A stretch of DNA of 64,000 bases from UBA1801 sp035353395 (GTDB lineage: Bacteria; Acidobacteriota; Holophagae; Holophagales; Holophagaceae): assembly GCA_035353395.1 (NCBI GenBank), contig DAOPZL010000011.1, positions 1 to 64,000 on the forward strand, in the 5' to 3' direction. Position 1 is the stretch's first letter. Each line of letters starts with the position of its first letter. Below are positions 51,120-60,414 of this stretch, in pieces. The notes under the pieces are model-generated. The model searched no databases. It was not told where the DNA came from and saw only the letters and a program-made list of their open reading frames with translations. Position numbers and translations under genes: made by a program.

Positions 51120-53681
51120 TCACCGCTTGCGGCTGTAGGGAGTCCCGGGCAGGGGGAGCTGGGTGCGGAAGACACCGTCCCGGCGGAAGTAGGCCCCTGC
51201 CACGGCGGGGGCCGTGGGGATCGATACGATCTCGCCCACGCCCTTGGCGCCGAAGGCGACGCCGTTGGGCTGCGAGCGCACCAGGACGGTCTCGATCCGG
51301 GGCACCTGGGTGGAACGGAGCAGGCCCAGGGTCCCGAATCTGGCCGTCGGCTCGCCGTCCTTCAAGGGGTAGTCCTCCGTCAGGGCGAACCCCAGCCCCA
51401 TGACCACGCCCCCCTCGATCTGGCCTTCCACGTTGATCGGGTTCACGACGCGCCCGAGGTCGTGGGCGGCCACCACCTTCTCGACCTTGCCGTCCCCGTC
51501 CAGGAGCACGACCTGGGTGGCGTAGGAGTAGGCGATGTGGCTCACCGGATTCGGCTTCCGGGACCCGAAGGGGTCGGTGACGTAGGAGAACTCCCGGTAG
51601 TATTCCCGGCCCTCCAGCGCGGCCAGGGGGGCGTGCGCCAGGTCCTTCGCCAGGTCCTGGGCCGCGAGCCGCGCCGCCTCGCCGTTGAAGACCGTCTGCC
51701 GGGAGGCCGTCGTGGTTCCGCCGTCGGGGGTCGTCGAAGTGTCCGGCCGGACCACGTCGATCGCGTCTGCGGGAATCCCCGCGGTCTCCCCCACGATCTG
51801 GATCAGCACCGAGGCCAGTCCCTGGCCGATGCAGGCGGCGCTCGTGTAGACCACGGCCTTGCCCTTCTCCACCTTGAGCCGCACGCGTCCGACGTCCGAC
51901 AGCCCCACGCCGATCCCGGCGTTCTTCAGGCAGCAGGCGATGCCCGCATCGGGTCGGCTCTCGAACACGTCCTTCACGGCGAGCAGCGTCGCCTTGAGCG
52001 CCGTGTCGGGGCCGGCGACCTGGCCGTTGGGAAGCACGTCCCCGGTTTCCACGGCGTTTCGGAAGCGGATCTCCCAGGGGCTGATGCCCGCCTGGGCCGC
52101 CAGGTCGTCGAGGCAGCATTCCATGGCGAAGCAGGACTGGGTGACGCCGAAGCCGCGGAAGGCGCCGCCCGGAGGATTGTTGGTGTAGACCCCGAGGCCC
52201 AGGATGGAGACGTTGGCGATCCGATAGGGGCCGGCGGCGTGGGTACAGGCCCGTTCCAGCACCGGCCCGCCCAGGGAGGCGTAGGCGCCGGAATCGGCCA
52301 GCAGCACGGCCTTCATGGCAGTGAGGCGGCCCTCGCCGTCGCAGGCCACGGTGTAGTCCATCTCCATGGCATGGCGCTTGGGATGCACCCGGATGCTCTC
52401 CTGCCGGGAGAGCGTCAGCTTGACGGGGCGCCCGGAGATCCAGGCCAGCAGGGCTGCGTGGTGCTGGGCGCAGAGATCCTCCTTCCCGCCGAACCCGCCG
52501 CCGACCAGCTTGCTGACGACCTTCACCCGGCTCCCCGGGACGCCCAGGACGCCCACGATGCCGTGGTGGTCGTCATAGATGCTCTGGGTGCCGGTGTAGA
52601 CCGTCAGGGTGCCGTCCGGCTCGGGCACCGCCAGGGCGCTCTCCGGCTCCAGATAGGCGTGCTCGGTGGGGGCGGTGCGGAAGACGTGGTGGGAGACATG
52701 GGTGGCTTCCGCGATCGCGGCCTCGACGTCCCCCCGGTGCAGTTCGGTACGGGTCTGCAGGTTGCCGCCGGGGTGCAGCCTGGGGGCGTCCTCGGCGAGG
52801 GCGGCCCGCGGCTCGACCAGGGGAGGAAGGATGTCGAAGTCCACCTTGATCCTGGCCAGGGCCGCCTTCGCCTGGTCCAGGGTCCCGGCGGCCACCAGGG
52901 CCAGGGCGTCCCCCACGTAGCGGGTCTCCTCCCCGACGGCGATCAGGGCCGGCCAGTCCGGGACGACATGGCCCTGGAACCGCTCGCCGGGCACGTCCCC
53001 GGCGGTGAGGACGAGGGCGACGCCCGGCGCCTTCCGGGCCTCGCCGACGTCGATGGCCTTGACCCGCACCCGGGGCTTGGGGGCCCGCAGGACGGCGCCG
53101 TGGAGCATCCCGGGCACGGCCATGTCGTTCACGTACTCCCCCGTGCCCAGCACCTTGGCCCTCGCATCCGGCCTCGGCATCCGGTCCCCGACTCCGAAGA
53201 CGTCGGCCGCCCCGGAGGGCAGGGGACCGCCCTCCCGCAGCGCCTGCGCGGCGCGGAGGACGGCCTGCTCGATCTTCACGTAGCCCGTGCAGCGGCAGAT
53301 GTTCCCGTGGATGGCCTTCTTCACGTCCGCCAGGGTCGGATCGGGGTTGGCGTCCAGCAGGCCCTTGGCGCTCATGACCATGCCGGGGGTGCAGAAGCCG
53401 CACTGGACGGCTCCTGCGCTGGCGAATGCCCAGGCGTAGATCTCCTGCTCGCGGGGAGAGAGCCCCTCCACGGTCGTCACCGTCCGGCCGTCCAGCCTGG
53501 CGGTGGTGAGCAGGCAAGCCCGGGCGGCCTTGCCGTCCACCAGGACCATGCAGGCGCCGCAGGCACCCTCCGAGCAGCCGTCCTTGGCCGAGGTCAGACG
53601 GAGTTCCTCCCGCAGGAAGGACAGCAGGTTCCGGTCCTGGTCGGTCGCGTGCGGATGGCCGTTGACGGTGAACGAGAACAC
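51120..53681 (-). CDS. Selenium-dependent molybdenum hydroxylase (xanthine dehydrogenase-like, fused [2Fe-2S]/Mo)
   Basis: Xanthine-oxidase-family enzyme of 853 aa combining two subunits. Residues 1-160 are the [2Fe-2S] domains, with ligands in GCSEGACGACMVLVDG and CGFCTPGMV plus CRCTGY. Residues 170-850 are the molybdopterin domains, with SKLVGGGFGGKEDL, NNPPGGAFRGFG and, at the end, GAKGVGEIVSIPTAP holding the catalytic Glu. There is no FAD domain. Length, fusion order and the neighbouring YedF-SelD-YqeBC-XdhC genes match the selenium-dependent xanthine dehydrogenase group, in which a labile Se replaces the terminal sulfido ligand of Mo. Substrate (xanthine, nicotinate or another purine) is not decided by sequence. 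It is separated from yedF by 292 bases. Confidence 0.9.
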   Translation of the reverse strand: MFSFTVNGHPHATDQDRNLLSFLREELRLTSAKDGCSEGACGACMVLVDGKAARACLLTTARLDGRTVTTVEGLSPREQEIYAWAFASAGAVQCGFCTPGMVMSAKGLLDANPDPTLADVKKAIHGNICRCTGYVKIEQAVLRAAQALREGGPLPSGAADVFGVGDRMPRPDARAKVLGTGEYVNDMAVPGMLHGAVLRAPKPRVRVKAIDVGEARKAPGVALVLTAGDVPGERFQGHVVPDWPALIAVGEETRYVGDALALVAAGTLDQAKAALARIKVDFDILPPLVEPRAALAEDAPRLHPGGNLQTRTELHRGDVEAAIAEATHVSHHVFRTAPTEHAYLEPESALAVPEPDGTLTVYTGTQSIYDDHHGIVGVLGVPGSRVKVVSKLVGGGFGGKEDLCAQHHAALLAWISGRPVKLTLSRQESIRVHPKRHAMEMDYTVACDGEGRLTAMKAVLLADSGAYASLGGPVLERACTHAAGPYRIANVSILGLGVYTNNPPGGAFRGFGVTQSCFAMECCLDDLAAQAGISPWEIRFRNAVETGDVLPNGQVAGPDTALKATLLAVKDVFESRPDAGIACCLKNAGIGVGLSDVGRVRLKVEKGKAVVYTSAACIGQGLASVLIQIVGETAGIPADAIDVVRPDTSTTPDGGTTTASRQTVFNGEAARLAAQDLAKDLAHAPLAALEGREYYREFSYVTDPFGSRKPNPVSHIAYSYATQVVLLDGDGKVEKVVAAHDLGRVVNPINVEGQIEGGVVMGLGFALTEDYPLKDGEPTARFGTLGLLRSTQVPRIETVLVRSQPNGVAFGAKGVGEIVSIPTAPAVAGAYFRRDGVFRTQLPLPGTPYSRKR

Positions 53682-53973
53682 TAGCGGCAGCCTCTCATGG
53701 ATGGGGGAACACCTGTCGGATCGTCCCGGTCCTCTGGTCCATGGAACGGGCTCGAACTACGCGACGGAATGCCGGGACGCGAACGGAAGGAATCCCGCGT
53801 CTGCGCATCAACCAGGGTGCATGGGGGTTTCGTCGAACGACCTGAAAGACCCGATGCTACACGAGGAATCGTACCGAAACCTACCCGGATGGGCCAGTCA
53901 TTTTTAGGATCCCCGGGCCCTCCGGGAGATCCAGAACGCGGCATGCAGGAGGCTGTTCCGCTCCGTCCCCATG

Positions 53974-54600
53974 TCACAGGCTCAGGGCTCGCCCCTCCAG
54001 GAGACAGCCGGCGATCTCCTGCATGTTGGTGACGCGTCCCGCGGACAGCTTCTCCCTGACCTTGTGGAACTCCAGGCAAGTGCCGCAGGCGAGGATCTCC
54101 ACGCCGAGCCCGGCCAGCCGCTCGAGGTTGACGAGGTGCTCGGAACCCTCGATCGCGAGGAGCACGCCGCCGTTCATGAGGATCAGCCGCCGGGGCAGGT
54201 TCCCGGACTCCGTGAGGGTGTAGAGGAAGCCCCGCATGAGCAGGGCGCCCAGCTCGTCATCCCCCCGTCCGAGGGTGCGGCTGGTGAGGAGGAGGGTCCG
54301 GATGTCCGGATCGACCTTGGGCAGTCCGGGCGCGTCGCAGGGCGCCCCGGCGGGCGGCGGAAGCGCCTCGGAGCCGGACGGCCGGATGAGGATGCGGGCC
54401 TCGTCCCCGGATTCCTCGACACGCTCCACGGCGCAGCCGGCGTGGGTCGCGAAACGCACGACGTTCTCCCGGCTGGCGGGGGAGTCCACGATCACCAGGA
54501 TCTGGCCGGGACCGCCCTCCGCCAGGGCCTTGCGGGTCAGGATCACGGGCTGGGGACAGGCGAGACCGCGGGCGTCGATGACCCTAGGGGCAAGGCTCAT
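53974..54600 (-). CDS. yedF: Selenium metabolism protein YedF (TusA + DsrE-like)
   Basis: Protein of 208 aa. The N-terminal TusA/SirA domain has the sulfur/selenium-carrier motif DARGLACPQPVILTRKAL. The C-terminal DsrE/F-like half (about 95-208) ends with ILACGTCLEFHKV. This two-domain form is the one associated with SelD in genomes using labile selenium in molybdenum hydroxylases. It probably relays selenium or sulfur as a persulfide/perselenide. It overlaps the DUF3343-like gene by 17 bases. Confidence 0.93.
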   Translation of the reverse strand: MSLAPRVIDARGLACPQPVILTRKALAEGGPGQILVIVDSPASRENVVRFATHAGCAVERVEESGDEARILIRPSGSEALPPPAGAPCDAPGLPKVDPDIRTLLLTSRTLGRGDDELGALLMRGFLYTLTESGNLPRRLILMNGGVLLAIEGSEHLVNLERLAGLGVEILACGTCLEFHKVREKLSAGRVTNMQEIAGCLLEGRALSL

Positions 54601-54862
54601 AGTGTTTCTCCTTTCGTCCGGATTCCGGGGACAGGGATTCGACGACGCGCCACAGGCCTTCCGCCCCCTGGGCCCTCAGGGCGGACATGGCGGTCCCGCA
54701 GGCCGGGGCGCCGGGCTCCAGGGGGCCCGCCAGCAGGCAGAACCCGCACTGGCCGTGGATCCTGCGGGGCACGGGAACCAGCTCCACCGGGACCTTCCCG
54801 GCCAGCTCCTTCTCCGCGCGGAGGGCCGCCTGGGTGGAGGGGAAGGTGGCGACGAGGTACAT
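54584..54862 (-). CDS. DUF3343-like putative Se/S carrier protein
   Basis: Small protein of 92 aa: MYLVATFPSTQAALRAEKEL, then VPVPRRIHGQCGFCL and GTAMSALRAQ. This pattern (strand-helix with a CGxC/CxxC-like centre) is that of DUF3343, a family repeatedly found beside selD and yedF. It is nested between selD (one-base overlap) and yedF (17-base overlap). I infer it assists selenium or sulfur transfer; the biochemical role is not established. Confidence 0.82.
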   Translation of the reverse strand: MYLVATFPSTQAALRAEKELAGKVPVELVPVPRRIHGQCGFCLLAGPLEPGAPACGTAMSALRAQGAEGLWRVVESLSPESGRKEKHYEPCP

Positions 54863-55902
54863 CAGAGGACGAACTCGACGGTGCCCGGTTCGCCGCCGGT
54901 CTCGCCGATGAGGGCGGCGGGCACGCCGCGGCCTGCCAGGGCGTCCAGCGCCGCGCTCGCCTGCTCGAGGGGCACGGCCGCCAGCAGGCCGCCGGAGGTC
55001 TGGGGATCGAACACCACGTCCAGGGCCACGGGGTCGAGGATTCCTTCGGCCTTCACGAAGCGCCCCCGCCCCTGCTTGTTGCGGTAGGCGCCCTCGGGCA
55101 CGAGGCCTATGGCGGCGTAGTCCGCGGCGCCCGGGATCAGCGGCAGGGCGGCGTAGCGGATGCGGAGGCCGCAGGGCGCGCCGTCCGCCATCTCCGCGGC
55201 GTGGCCCGCCAGGCCGAAGCCGGTGACGTCCGTGCAGGCGAGCACGCTGAAGGCCGCGAGCGCCTCGGCCGCCGTCCCGTTGAGGGTGGCCATGGAGGCG
55301 TGGGCGATCCGGAGGGACTCGGGGTCCGCGCAGCCGGCGCGCAGGGCCATGTTCACGAGGCCGGTGCCCAGCGGCTTGGTGAGGATGAGGGCCGCGCCGG
55401 GGCGGAGCGTGTTGTTCCGCCAGGCCTTGGCGGGATCCACGAGGCCCGTCACGGCGTAGCCCAGCTTGGGCTCGGGGTCCTCCACGCTGTGGCCGCCCAG
55501 GAGGGCGCAGCCGGCCTCGACCAGGGCGTCCAGGCCGCCCGCCATCATCGCCTTCAGGGTGTCCATGCCCAGCGCCTTCAGGGGGAAGCACGCGAGACAG
55601 AGGGCGGTGAGGGGGCGCCCGCCCATGGCGTAGACGTCGGAGAGGGCGTTGGCGGCGGCGATGCGGCCGAAGAGGAAGGGATCGTCCACGATGGGCGGGA
55701 AGAAGTCCACGGTCTGGACGAGGGCCGAACCGTCGTCCAGGCGGAAGAGGCCCGCGTCCTCGCAGCCCGAGAAGTCCGCCAGGAGCTGGGGGTAGGCCGG
55801 CTGCCGCAGGCCGCACAAGGCCTGTTCCAGCACGCCGGGGCCGAGCTTGGCGCCGCAGCCGGAGAAGCGCGTGAAGGACGTGAGGGCCGGGGAATCGCTC
55901 AT
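54862..55902 (-). CDS. selD: Selenide, water dikinase (selenophosphate synthetase)
   Basis: SelD of 346 aa, which makes selenophosphate from selenide and ATP. The N-terminal active-site loop is FSGCGAKLGPG: Cys16 and Lys19 correspond to Cys17 and Lys20 of the E. coli enzyme. The protein uses Cys, not selenocysteine, there. Metal/ATP elements TVDFFPPIVDDPFLFGRIAA and GGHSVEDPEPKLGYAVTG follow, and the C-terminal domain ends with VFDPQTSGGLL. No selA, selB, tRNA-Sec or SECIS-like gene is visible, so at least locally SelD serves the hydroxylase pathway. It overlaps the aminotransferase gene by four bases. Confidence 0.96.
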   Translation of the reverse strand: MSDSPALTSFTRFSGCGAKLGPGVLEQALCGLRQPAYPQLLADFSGCEDAGLFRLDDGSALVQTVDFFPPIVDDPFLFGRIAAANALSDVYAMGGRPLTALCLACFPLKALGMDTLKAMMAGGLDALVEAGCALLGGHSVEDPEPKLGYAVTGLVDPAKAWRNNTLRPGAALILTKPLGTGLVNMALRAGCADPESLRIAHASMATLNGTAAEALAAFSVLACTDVTGFGLAGHAAEMADGAPCGLRIRYAALPLIPGAADYAAIGLVPEGAYRNKQGRGRFVKAEGILDPVALDVVFDPQTSGGLLAAVPLEQASAALDALAGRGVPAALIGETGGEPGTVEFVL

Positions 55903-57032
55903 GCCAGGATCTCCTCCATGGCCTGGACGGCGGCGTCGATCTCGCATTCCGTGGTGAAGAAGCCGGGCGAGAAGCGCAGCGTCCCGCCGGCCTCGAGGGT
56001 GCCGAGGCTCCGGTGCGCGGCCGGCGCGCAGTGCAGGCCCATCCGGGTGGCGATGTCCCGGCGGTCGAGCTCCAGGGCGATCTCCCCGAGATCCCTCCCT
56101 TCGACGCGGATGGAGATCACGGGAACGCGCGGCTCCCCGGCGGCCGGTCCCGGAGATGCGACGCCGGGCAGCGCCAGCAGCCCGCGCAGCAGGCGGTCGC
56201 ACAGGGCGCTCTCCCGGGCGCGCACGGCCGCCAGGCCCGTGTCCCGGAGGAAACCGACTGCGGCGAGCAGTCCCGCGAGTCCGGGGAGGTTCTGGGTCCC
56301 GGCCTCGTACCGGTCCGGCAGGAAGTCCGGCTGGCGTTCGCTGTCGGATGCGCTGCCCGTGCCGCCCCGCAGGAGGGGCTCCGGGCCGCGGCCCGGCGCG
56401 AAGTAGACCCCGCCCGTGCCCATGGGGCCCAACAGGCCCTTGTGCCCCGGGAAGCAGAGGAAATCGATGTCCTCCGCCGGGATGTCCACGTGTCCCACGG
56501 CCTGGCTCGCGTCCAGGCAGAGGGGGATGCCCGCTCCGCGGCAGAGGTCGGCGATCTCCCGGACCGGCGTGAGGCAGCCCGTGACGTTGCTGGCGGCCGT
56601 GAGCACGAAGAGGTCGGCGCTTCGGGCGACGGCCTGGCGGAGGAGGCCGGGGTCCGGGCGCCCGCAGGCGTCGAAGGGCACCACGACCAGGCGCGCGCCG
56701 CGCGCGGCCTCCAGGTGGCGCAGGGGCCGCATGACGGCGTTGTGCTCCAGGGAGCTGAGGATGACCGTCCCGCCGGGAGGGATCTGCCCCATCAGCACCA
56801 GGTTCAGGGCCTCCGTGGCGTTCTTGGTGAAGGCGAGGCGGTCCGGTTCCGCCAGCCCCAGGAGGCCGGCGCAGGCTTCCCGGACGGCGTAGAGCATCCG
56901 GCTGGCGTCCTGGGCCGGGTGATGGCTGCTCCGTCCTGCGTTCGCGCCCACGTCCGTCATGAAGCGCACGACGGCCTCGGATACTCCGGGGGCCTTGGGG
57001 AAACTGGTGGCGGCGTTGTCCAGGTAGATCAC
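55899..57032 (-). CDS. Class V aminotransferase / cysteine desulfurase-like (selenium cluster)
   Basis: PLP enzyme of 377 aa resembling CsdB/SufS-type cysteine desulfurases and selenocysteine lyases. It begins IYLDNAATSFPK, has EHNAVMRPL, DASQAVGHV, the PLP lysine in FCFPGHKGLLGP and MGLHCAPAAHRSLG near the end. The catalytic Cys region (usually R.G..Cs) corresponds to TRMGLHCAP. The start is GTG overlapping the yqeB stop (GTGA). In this setting it probably mobilises S or Se for the molybdenum cofactor. Confidence 0.92.
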   Translation of the reverse strand: MIYLDNAATSFPKAPGVSEAVVRFMTDVGANAGRSSHHPAQDASRMLYAVREACAGLLGLAEPDRLAFTKNATEALNLVLMGQIPPGGTVILSSLEHNAVMRPLRHLEAARGARLVVVPFDACGRPDPGLLRQAVARSADLFVLTAASNVTGCLTPVREIADLCRGAGIPLCLDASQAVGHVDIPAEDIDFLCFPGHKGLLGPMGTGGVYFAPGRGPEPLLRGGTGSASDSERQPDFLPDRYEAGTQNLPGLAGLLAAVGFLRDTGLAAVRARESALCDRLLRGLLALPGVASPGPAAGEPRVPVISIRVEGRDLGEIALELDRRDIATRMGLHCAPAAHRSLGTLEAGGTLRFSPGFFTTECEIDAAVQAMEEILA

Positions 57033-57862
57033 CGGCACCCTCCGTTCCCGAGCCGGAGGATGGCTTCCAGGACGCCCCCGGCGATGGCCCTGGCCTTGTC
57101 GGACACGGTGAAGCAGTGCTCCCGGACGCAGCGGGGATCGACGTCCGCCACCTTGAGCCCGGCGGGGGCCTCGTAGCCGGGCCGGATCAGGCCCCGCAGG
57201 ATGCCGTCGATGCGGGGGGACACCAGGACGCGGCCATCCGGGCCGTGGAGGGCCAGCACCGGCTCCCCGGCCCGGACCTGATCGCCGATCGACTTCAGGT
57301 TCTCGACCTCGCCGGCGACGGGGGCATGCAGGACCCGCTCGCGTCCCATCCCGGCGATGAGTCCGGGCACGCCCGTGTCCGGCTCGGCGCCGCCCTCCAG
57401 GAGCACCCGCCCCAGGTCGTGGCCCCGGTTGGTCTCCACCACCGCGTCCGCGTCCACTCCCGCGACGAACCCCGGGCCCAGGGCCACCACGACCGGAGCC
57501 ATGCCCCGGCGCGTGCCGAGGTTCCGCTTGGCGATGATGGCGTCCACCAGGGCCAGGGGATGGAGTTCGGCCAGGCAGGCGCACGCGGGATCCTCCAGGA
57601 TCGGCACCGGCCCTTCCGGTCCGGCGGCGAGCAGGGCCTCCAGTTCCTCCAGCGACCCGGCGCGGACGGCCCGGACGCCCTCCACCTCCGCCCGGCCCTC
57701 GTAGATGGCCTCGGAAAGACAGACGGTCCGCCGGATGGCGCTGGGCCTGGCCGATTCGAGGGCCGCGACCTTGAATCCGGCCCGAACCAGGCGGAGGATG
57801 CAGCCCGTGGCCAGGTCGCCCGCGCCGCGTACGACCACGAGTTCTCCGTGGATCAGGGGCAT
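57029..57862 (-). CDS. yqeB: Selenium-dependent molybdenum hydroxylase maturation protein YqeB
   Basis: Protein of 277 aa. The N-terminal Rossmann-like motif is VVVRGAGDLATGCILRL. Conserved stretches include ARPSAIRRTVCLSEAI, DAIIAKRNLGTRRGMAPVVVALGPGF and a lipoyl-like second half (HAPVAGEVENLKSIGDQVRAGEPVL). This is the EF2563/YqeB family that marks labile-Se hydroxylase systems. The exact reaction is unknown. It overlaps yqeC by ten bases and the aminotransferase by four. Confidence 0.93.
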   Translation of the reverse strand: MPLIHGELVVVRGAGDLATGCILRLVRAGFKVAALESARPSAIRRTVCLSEAIYEGRAEVEGVRAVRAGSLEELEALLAAGPEGPVPILEDPACACLAELHPLALVDAIIAKRNLGTRRGMAPVVVALGPGFVAGVDADAVVETNRGHDLGRVLLEGGAEPDTGVPGLIAGMGRERVLHAPVAGEVENLKSIGDQVRAGEPVLALHGPDGRVLVSPRIDGILRGLIRPGYEAPAGLKVADVDPRCVREHCFTVSDKARAIAGGVLEAILRLGNGGCR

Positions 57863-58707
57863 GTCGGGGTTCCTCCCAGGGCAGGATGGGCGATGACGGC
57901 GCCTTCCGGAAGCTCCACCCGGGCCAGGACGCGCTTCGCCGGGTCAGGGTCGCCCAGGGCGCAGACCAGGATGAGGTCCGCGCCGCAGGGCCCGCAGGTC
58001 CGGAACCGGGCCCGCAGCTCTTCGAGGGCGAGGCCGCACCGGTCGGCCTTGTTGAGCAGGAGCACCCGGATGCATCCCGCGGGCGCGCCCTTGAACAGGC
58101 CTTGGGGCGACCGGGCGAGGGCCGCGAGGTGCTCCGGCTGGATGGAGTCTCCCGGCGCGCAGCCCGCGACGGGGCCGAAACGTTCCGGGCGGTGGACGGA
58201 GGCCCCGTCCATGGGCTGCCCGAGGCAATCGAGGCCCGCGAGGCCGAGCACCAGCCCGGCCGTGGCGGGAATGACCGGTTCGTGCGGGCCCGGGGCCTTG
58301 ATGGAGCGGCCGCGGGCTCCGTCCGCCTCCACGAGGATGAACGTCTCCGGGCGGCTCAGTCCCTCAAGGCGTCCCGGTTCGACGCCACGGAGCTTGCCCG
58401 GCTCCCGCGCCTCGCGGGAGGCGAACACGATGCGCCGCCCGCGGTCCTTCCTGGGCGGCACCTGGTCCCAGGGGCTGGCTCCGGGGCAGGCTTCGTCCAG
58501 CACGACCTGGTCGAACGCGCGGCCCTGTTCCAGGCGGGGATCGAAGATGTGGGTGGTGGTGGTCAGGAGGACATCGCGCCCGGTCCAGGCCAGCTCCTCG
58601 CCCAGCCCGAACAGGGCGCTGGTCTTGCCGCCGGCGCCCACCAGGGCGATCACGCAGCCGAGCCCGGAGCCGGGAAGACAGGGCCGCAGGGCGTCGGTCA
58701 GGCGCAT
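57853..58707 (-). CDS. yqeC: Selenium-dependent hydroxylase accessory protein YqeC
   Basis: Putative nucleotide-binding protein of 284 aa. The P-loop is ALVGAGGKTSALFGL, followed by LLTTTTHIFDP, LVEADGARGRSIKAPGPHEPVIP and VLLLNKADRCGL (NKxD-like). This is the YqeC family found with YqeB and SelD. It probably uses ATP or GTP to insert or modify the cofactor; that is inference from family and context. Start ATG at 58707 overlaps xdhC. Confidence 0.92.
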   Translation of the reverse strand: MRLTDALRPCLPGSGLGCVIALVGAGGKTSALFGLGEELAWTGRDVLLTTTTHIFDPRLEQGRAFDQVVLDEACPGASPWDQVPPRKDRGRRIVFASREAREPGKLRGVEPGRLEGLSRPETFILVEADGARGRSIKAPGPHEPVIPATAGLVLGLAGLDCLGQPMDGASVHRPERFGPVAGCAPGDSIQPEHLAALARSPQGLFKGAPAGCIRVLLLNKADRCGLALEELRARFRTCGPCGADLILVCALGDPDPAKRVLARVELPEGAVIAHPALGGTPTCP

Positions 58708-59789
58708 GGTGTCCCGCCACGAGGGGGCTGGGTGCCGGCCCGCCGCTCCCTGCAGTCGCGTTCCAGCCGGGGAAGGATCTTCGCCTGCCTCCGGACGGCG
58801 ATGATCTCGCCCAGGATGGCGCTGGCCAGCTCGCCCGGAGTCTCGGCGCCGATGTCGAGGCCGATGGGGGCCCACAGGGCGTCCACCCTGGCGGGATCCC
58901 GGCCATCCTGGAGGAGCTGGTCCAGGAGGAACCTCACCTTGCGCGTGCTGCCCATGAATCCGGCGTAGCGGTATTCCCGGTCCAGGAGCGCGCGCAGGCA
59001 CGCGAGATCGAGCCGGTGTTCCCGGGTCACGACCACGGCGTAGGTCGCCGGGTCGAACGGGAACTCCCGGACGGCCTGCTGGAAATCGGCCGTGACGGCC
59101 CGCACCCCTTCGGGCGGATCCCAGCCCGCGAAGGCCCCTGGCCGGTCGTCCACGATCGTGACCTTCAGGCCGACGGCGGGGGCGGCGGCCGCCAGGGCCA
59201 TGCCCACATGGCCGCCGCCGAGGATCAGCAGCTTCTCCTCGGGCAGCACGGGTTCGAGGTAGACCCCGGAGGCCCCGTCGAAGTGCGGCTTGCCCTTTCC
59301 CAGGATCCCCTGGGCCTCGCCGGTGCTGACTCCGCCGGCACACCCATGGAGCGGCTTTCCGTTCCCGTCCAGCGCGGACACGGCCACGGCGAGGGTTCCA
59401 TCCTCGGCGGCGGAGAGGCGCTTCCGGAGGAGGGTCCGCTCACCCCGGGCGCTGCGCTCCAGGGCGATCCGGTAGGGCTCCGCATCGTCCAGGCATTCCA
59501 CGAGGACCGTGGAGACTCCCCCGCAGATCATCTCCGGCCCGGCGACATCCTCGCCCAGCATTTCCACGTCGATCAGCAAGGCGCGGTGCTCGTCCAGGCT
59601 GCGGCGACAGGCCTCCAGGGCGGCGAGTTCGCCCTTGCCGCCGCCGATCGTGCCGGTGCGCCCCGACACGGCGCCCAGGAGCATCGCGGTGCCCGGATGC
59701 CGCGGGGACGAGCCCTTCACCGCGATGATCGTGGCCAGGACCAGAGCCTCGCGGCTATCGGCGATCGTCTTGAAGATCGTGTGTTCCAT
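58698..59789 (-). CDS. xdhC: XdhC/CoxI-family molybdenum cofactor maturation protein
   Basis: Protein of 363 aa. The N-terminal CoxI domain has VKGSSPRHPGTAMLL and GTIGGGKGELAALE, and ICGGVSTVLVE. The C-terminal Rossmann domain has LLILGGGHVGMALA, VVVTREHRLDLACLRALL and the GFMGSTRKV and PIGLDIGAETPGELASAILGE signatures. XdhC binds Mo-cofactor and promotes its sulfuration before insertion into xanthine dehydrogenase; here it may present the cofactor for selenation. It is the first gene of the overlapping chain down to yedF. Confidence 0.94.
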   Translation of the reverse strand: MEHTIFKTIADSREALVLATIIAVKGSSPRHPGTAMLLGAVSGRTGTIGGGKGELAALEACRRSLDEHRALLIDVEMLGEDVAGPEMICGGVSTVLVECLDDAEPYRIALERSARGERTLLRKRLSAAEDGTLAVAVSALDGNGKPLHGCAGGVSTGEAQGILGKGKPHFDGASGVYLEPVLPEEKLLILGGGHVGMALAAAAPAVGLKVTIVDDRPGAFAGWDPPEGVRAVTADFQQAVREFPFDPATYAVVVTREHRLDLACLRALLDREYRYAGFMGSTRKVRFLLDQLLQDGRDPARVDALWAPIGLDIGAETPGELASAILGEIIAVRRQAKILPRLERDCRERRAGTQPPRGGTPCA

Positions 59790-59900
59790 CTCGTCTAGCC
59801 TGCCATGGGAATCGAGGACTCGTCGAAGAATGCACACCGTCCCGGAGAGGGAACAGCGAAACCGGCAACAGCCAGGAACAGAGGATCGAGGGACAGGGAT

Positions 59901-60314
59901 CTGTCACAGGGCTTTTGCCCAGGTTGGATGACATCCAGGCCCAGGACTTCGGACCAGGGCACATGACCCGATCGTCTGCGGGCAGGCACATCGTTTCTGC
60001 GGTCTTTATCCCTTTCATTCCTTTTATCCCTGTCATTCAAATCTTTAAAAGATGAAAAAACAAGGATGAAAGGGATGAAAGGGATAAAAGAAATGATCCT
60101 TGAAAGTTCGTCCTCATGTGGGCGGTTGCAGGTCATGGAACTGTGACGGGGCTTGTGCTCCGGCCGCACGGCATCCAGATTCAGGAACTTGGACCAGGGC
60201 ACATGACCCGATCGTCTGAGGGCAGGCACATCGTTTATGCGGTCTTTATCCCTTTCATCCCTTTTATCCCTGTCATTCAAATCTTTAAAAGATGAAAAAA
60301 CAAGGATGAAAGGG
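59901..60314. repeat. 240-bp tandem repeat containing the ATCCCTTT/AAAGGGAT hairpin
   Basis: Unit 1 begins near 59901 and unit 2 near 60141, exactly 240 bases apart. The segments GGACCAGGGCACATGACCCG at 59951 and 60191 are identical, as are most bases from there through the hairpin. Each unit ends in the hairpin: ATCCCTTT arms, ATCTTTAAAAGATG centre, AAGGATGAAAGGG arms. The array runs into the assembly gap, so the copy number is unknown. The spacer 59790-60456 holds no supported gene. The same hairpin without the flanking unit occurs at 9341. Confidence 0.9.
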
Positions 60315-60414
60315 NNNNNNNNNNNNNNNNNNNNNNNNNNNNNNNNNNNNNNNNNNNNNNNNNNNNNNNNNNNNNNNNNNNNNNNNNNNNNNNNNNNNNN
60401 NNNNNNNNNNNNNN
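60315..60414. other. Assembly gap (100 N)
   Basis: One hundred N between GGATGAAAGGG and ATGAAAGGGATG, both hairpin-repeat sequence. The round number indicates a scaffold gap of unknown real length, most likely collapsed copies of the 240-bp repeat. Confidence 0.98.

Noticed and set aside
54862..55902. Selenocysteine (in-frame UGA) in SelD
   Set aside because: The active-site codon at residue 16 is a Cys codon and the frame has no internal stop.
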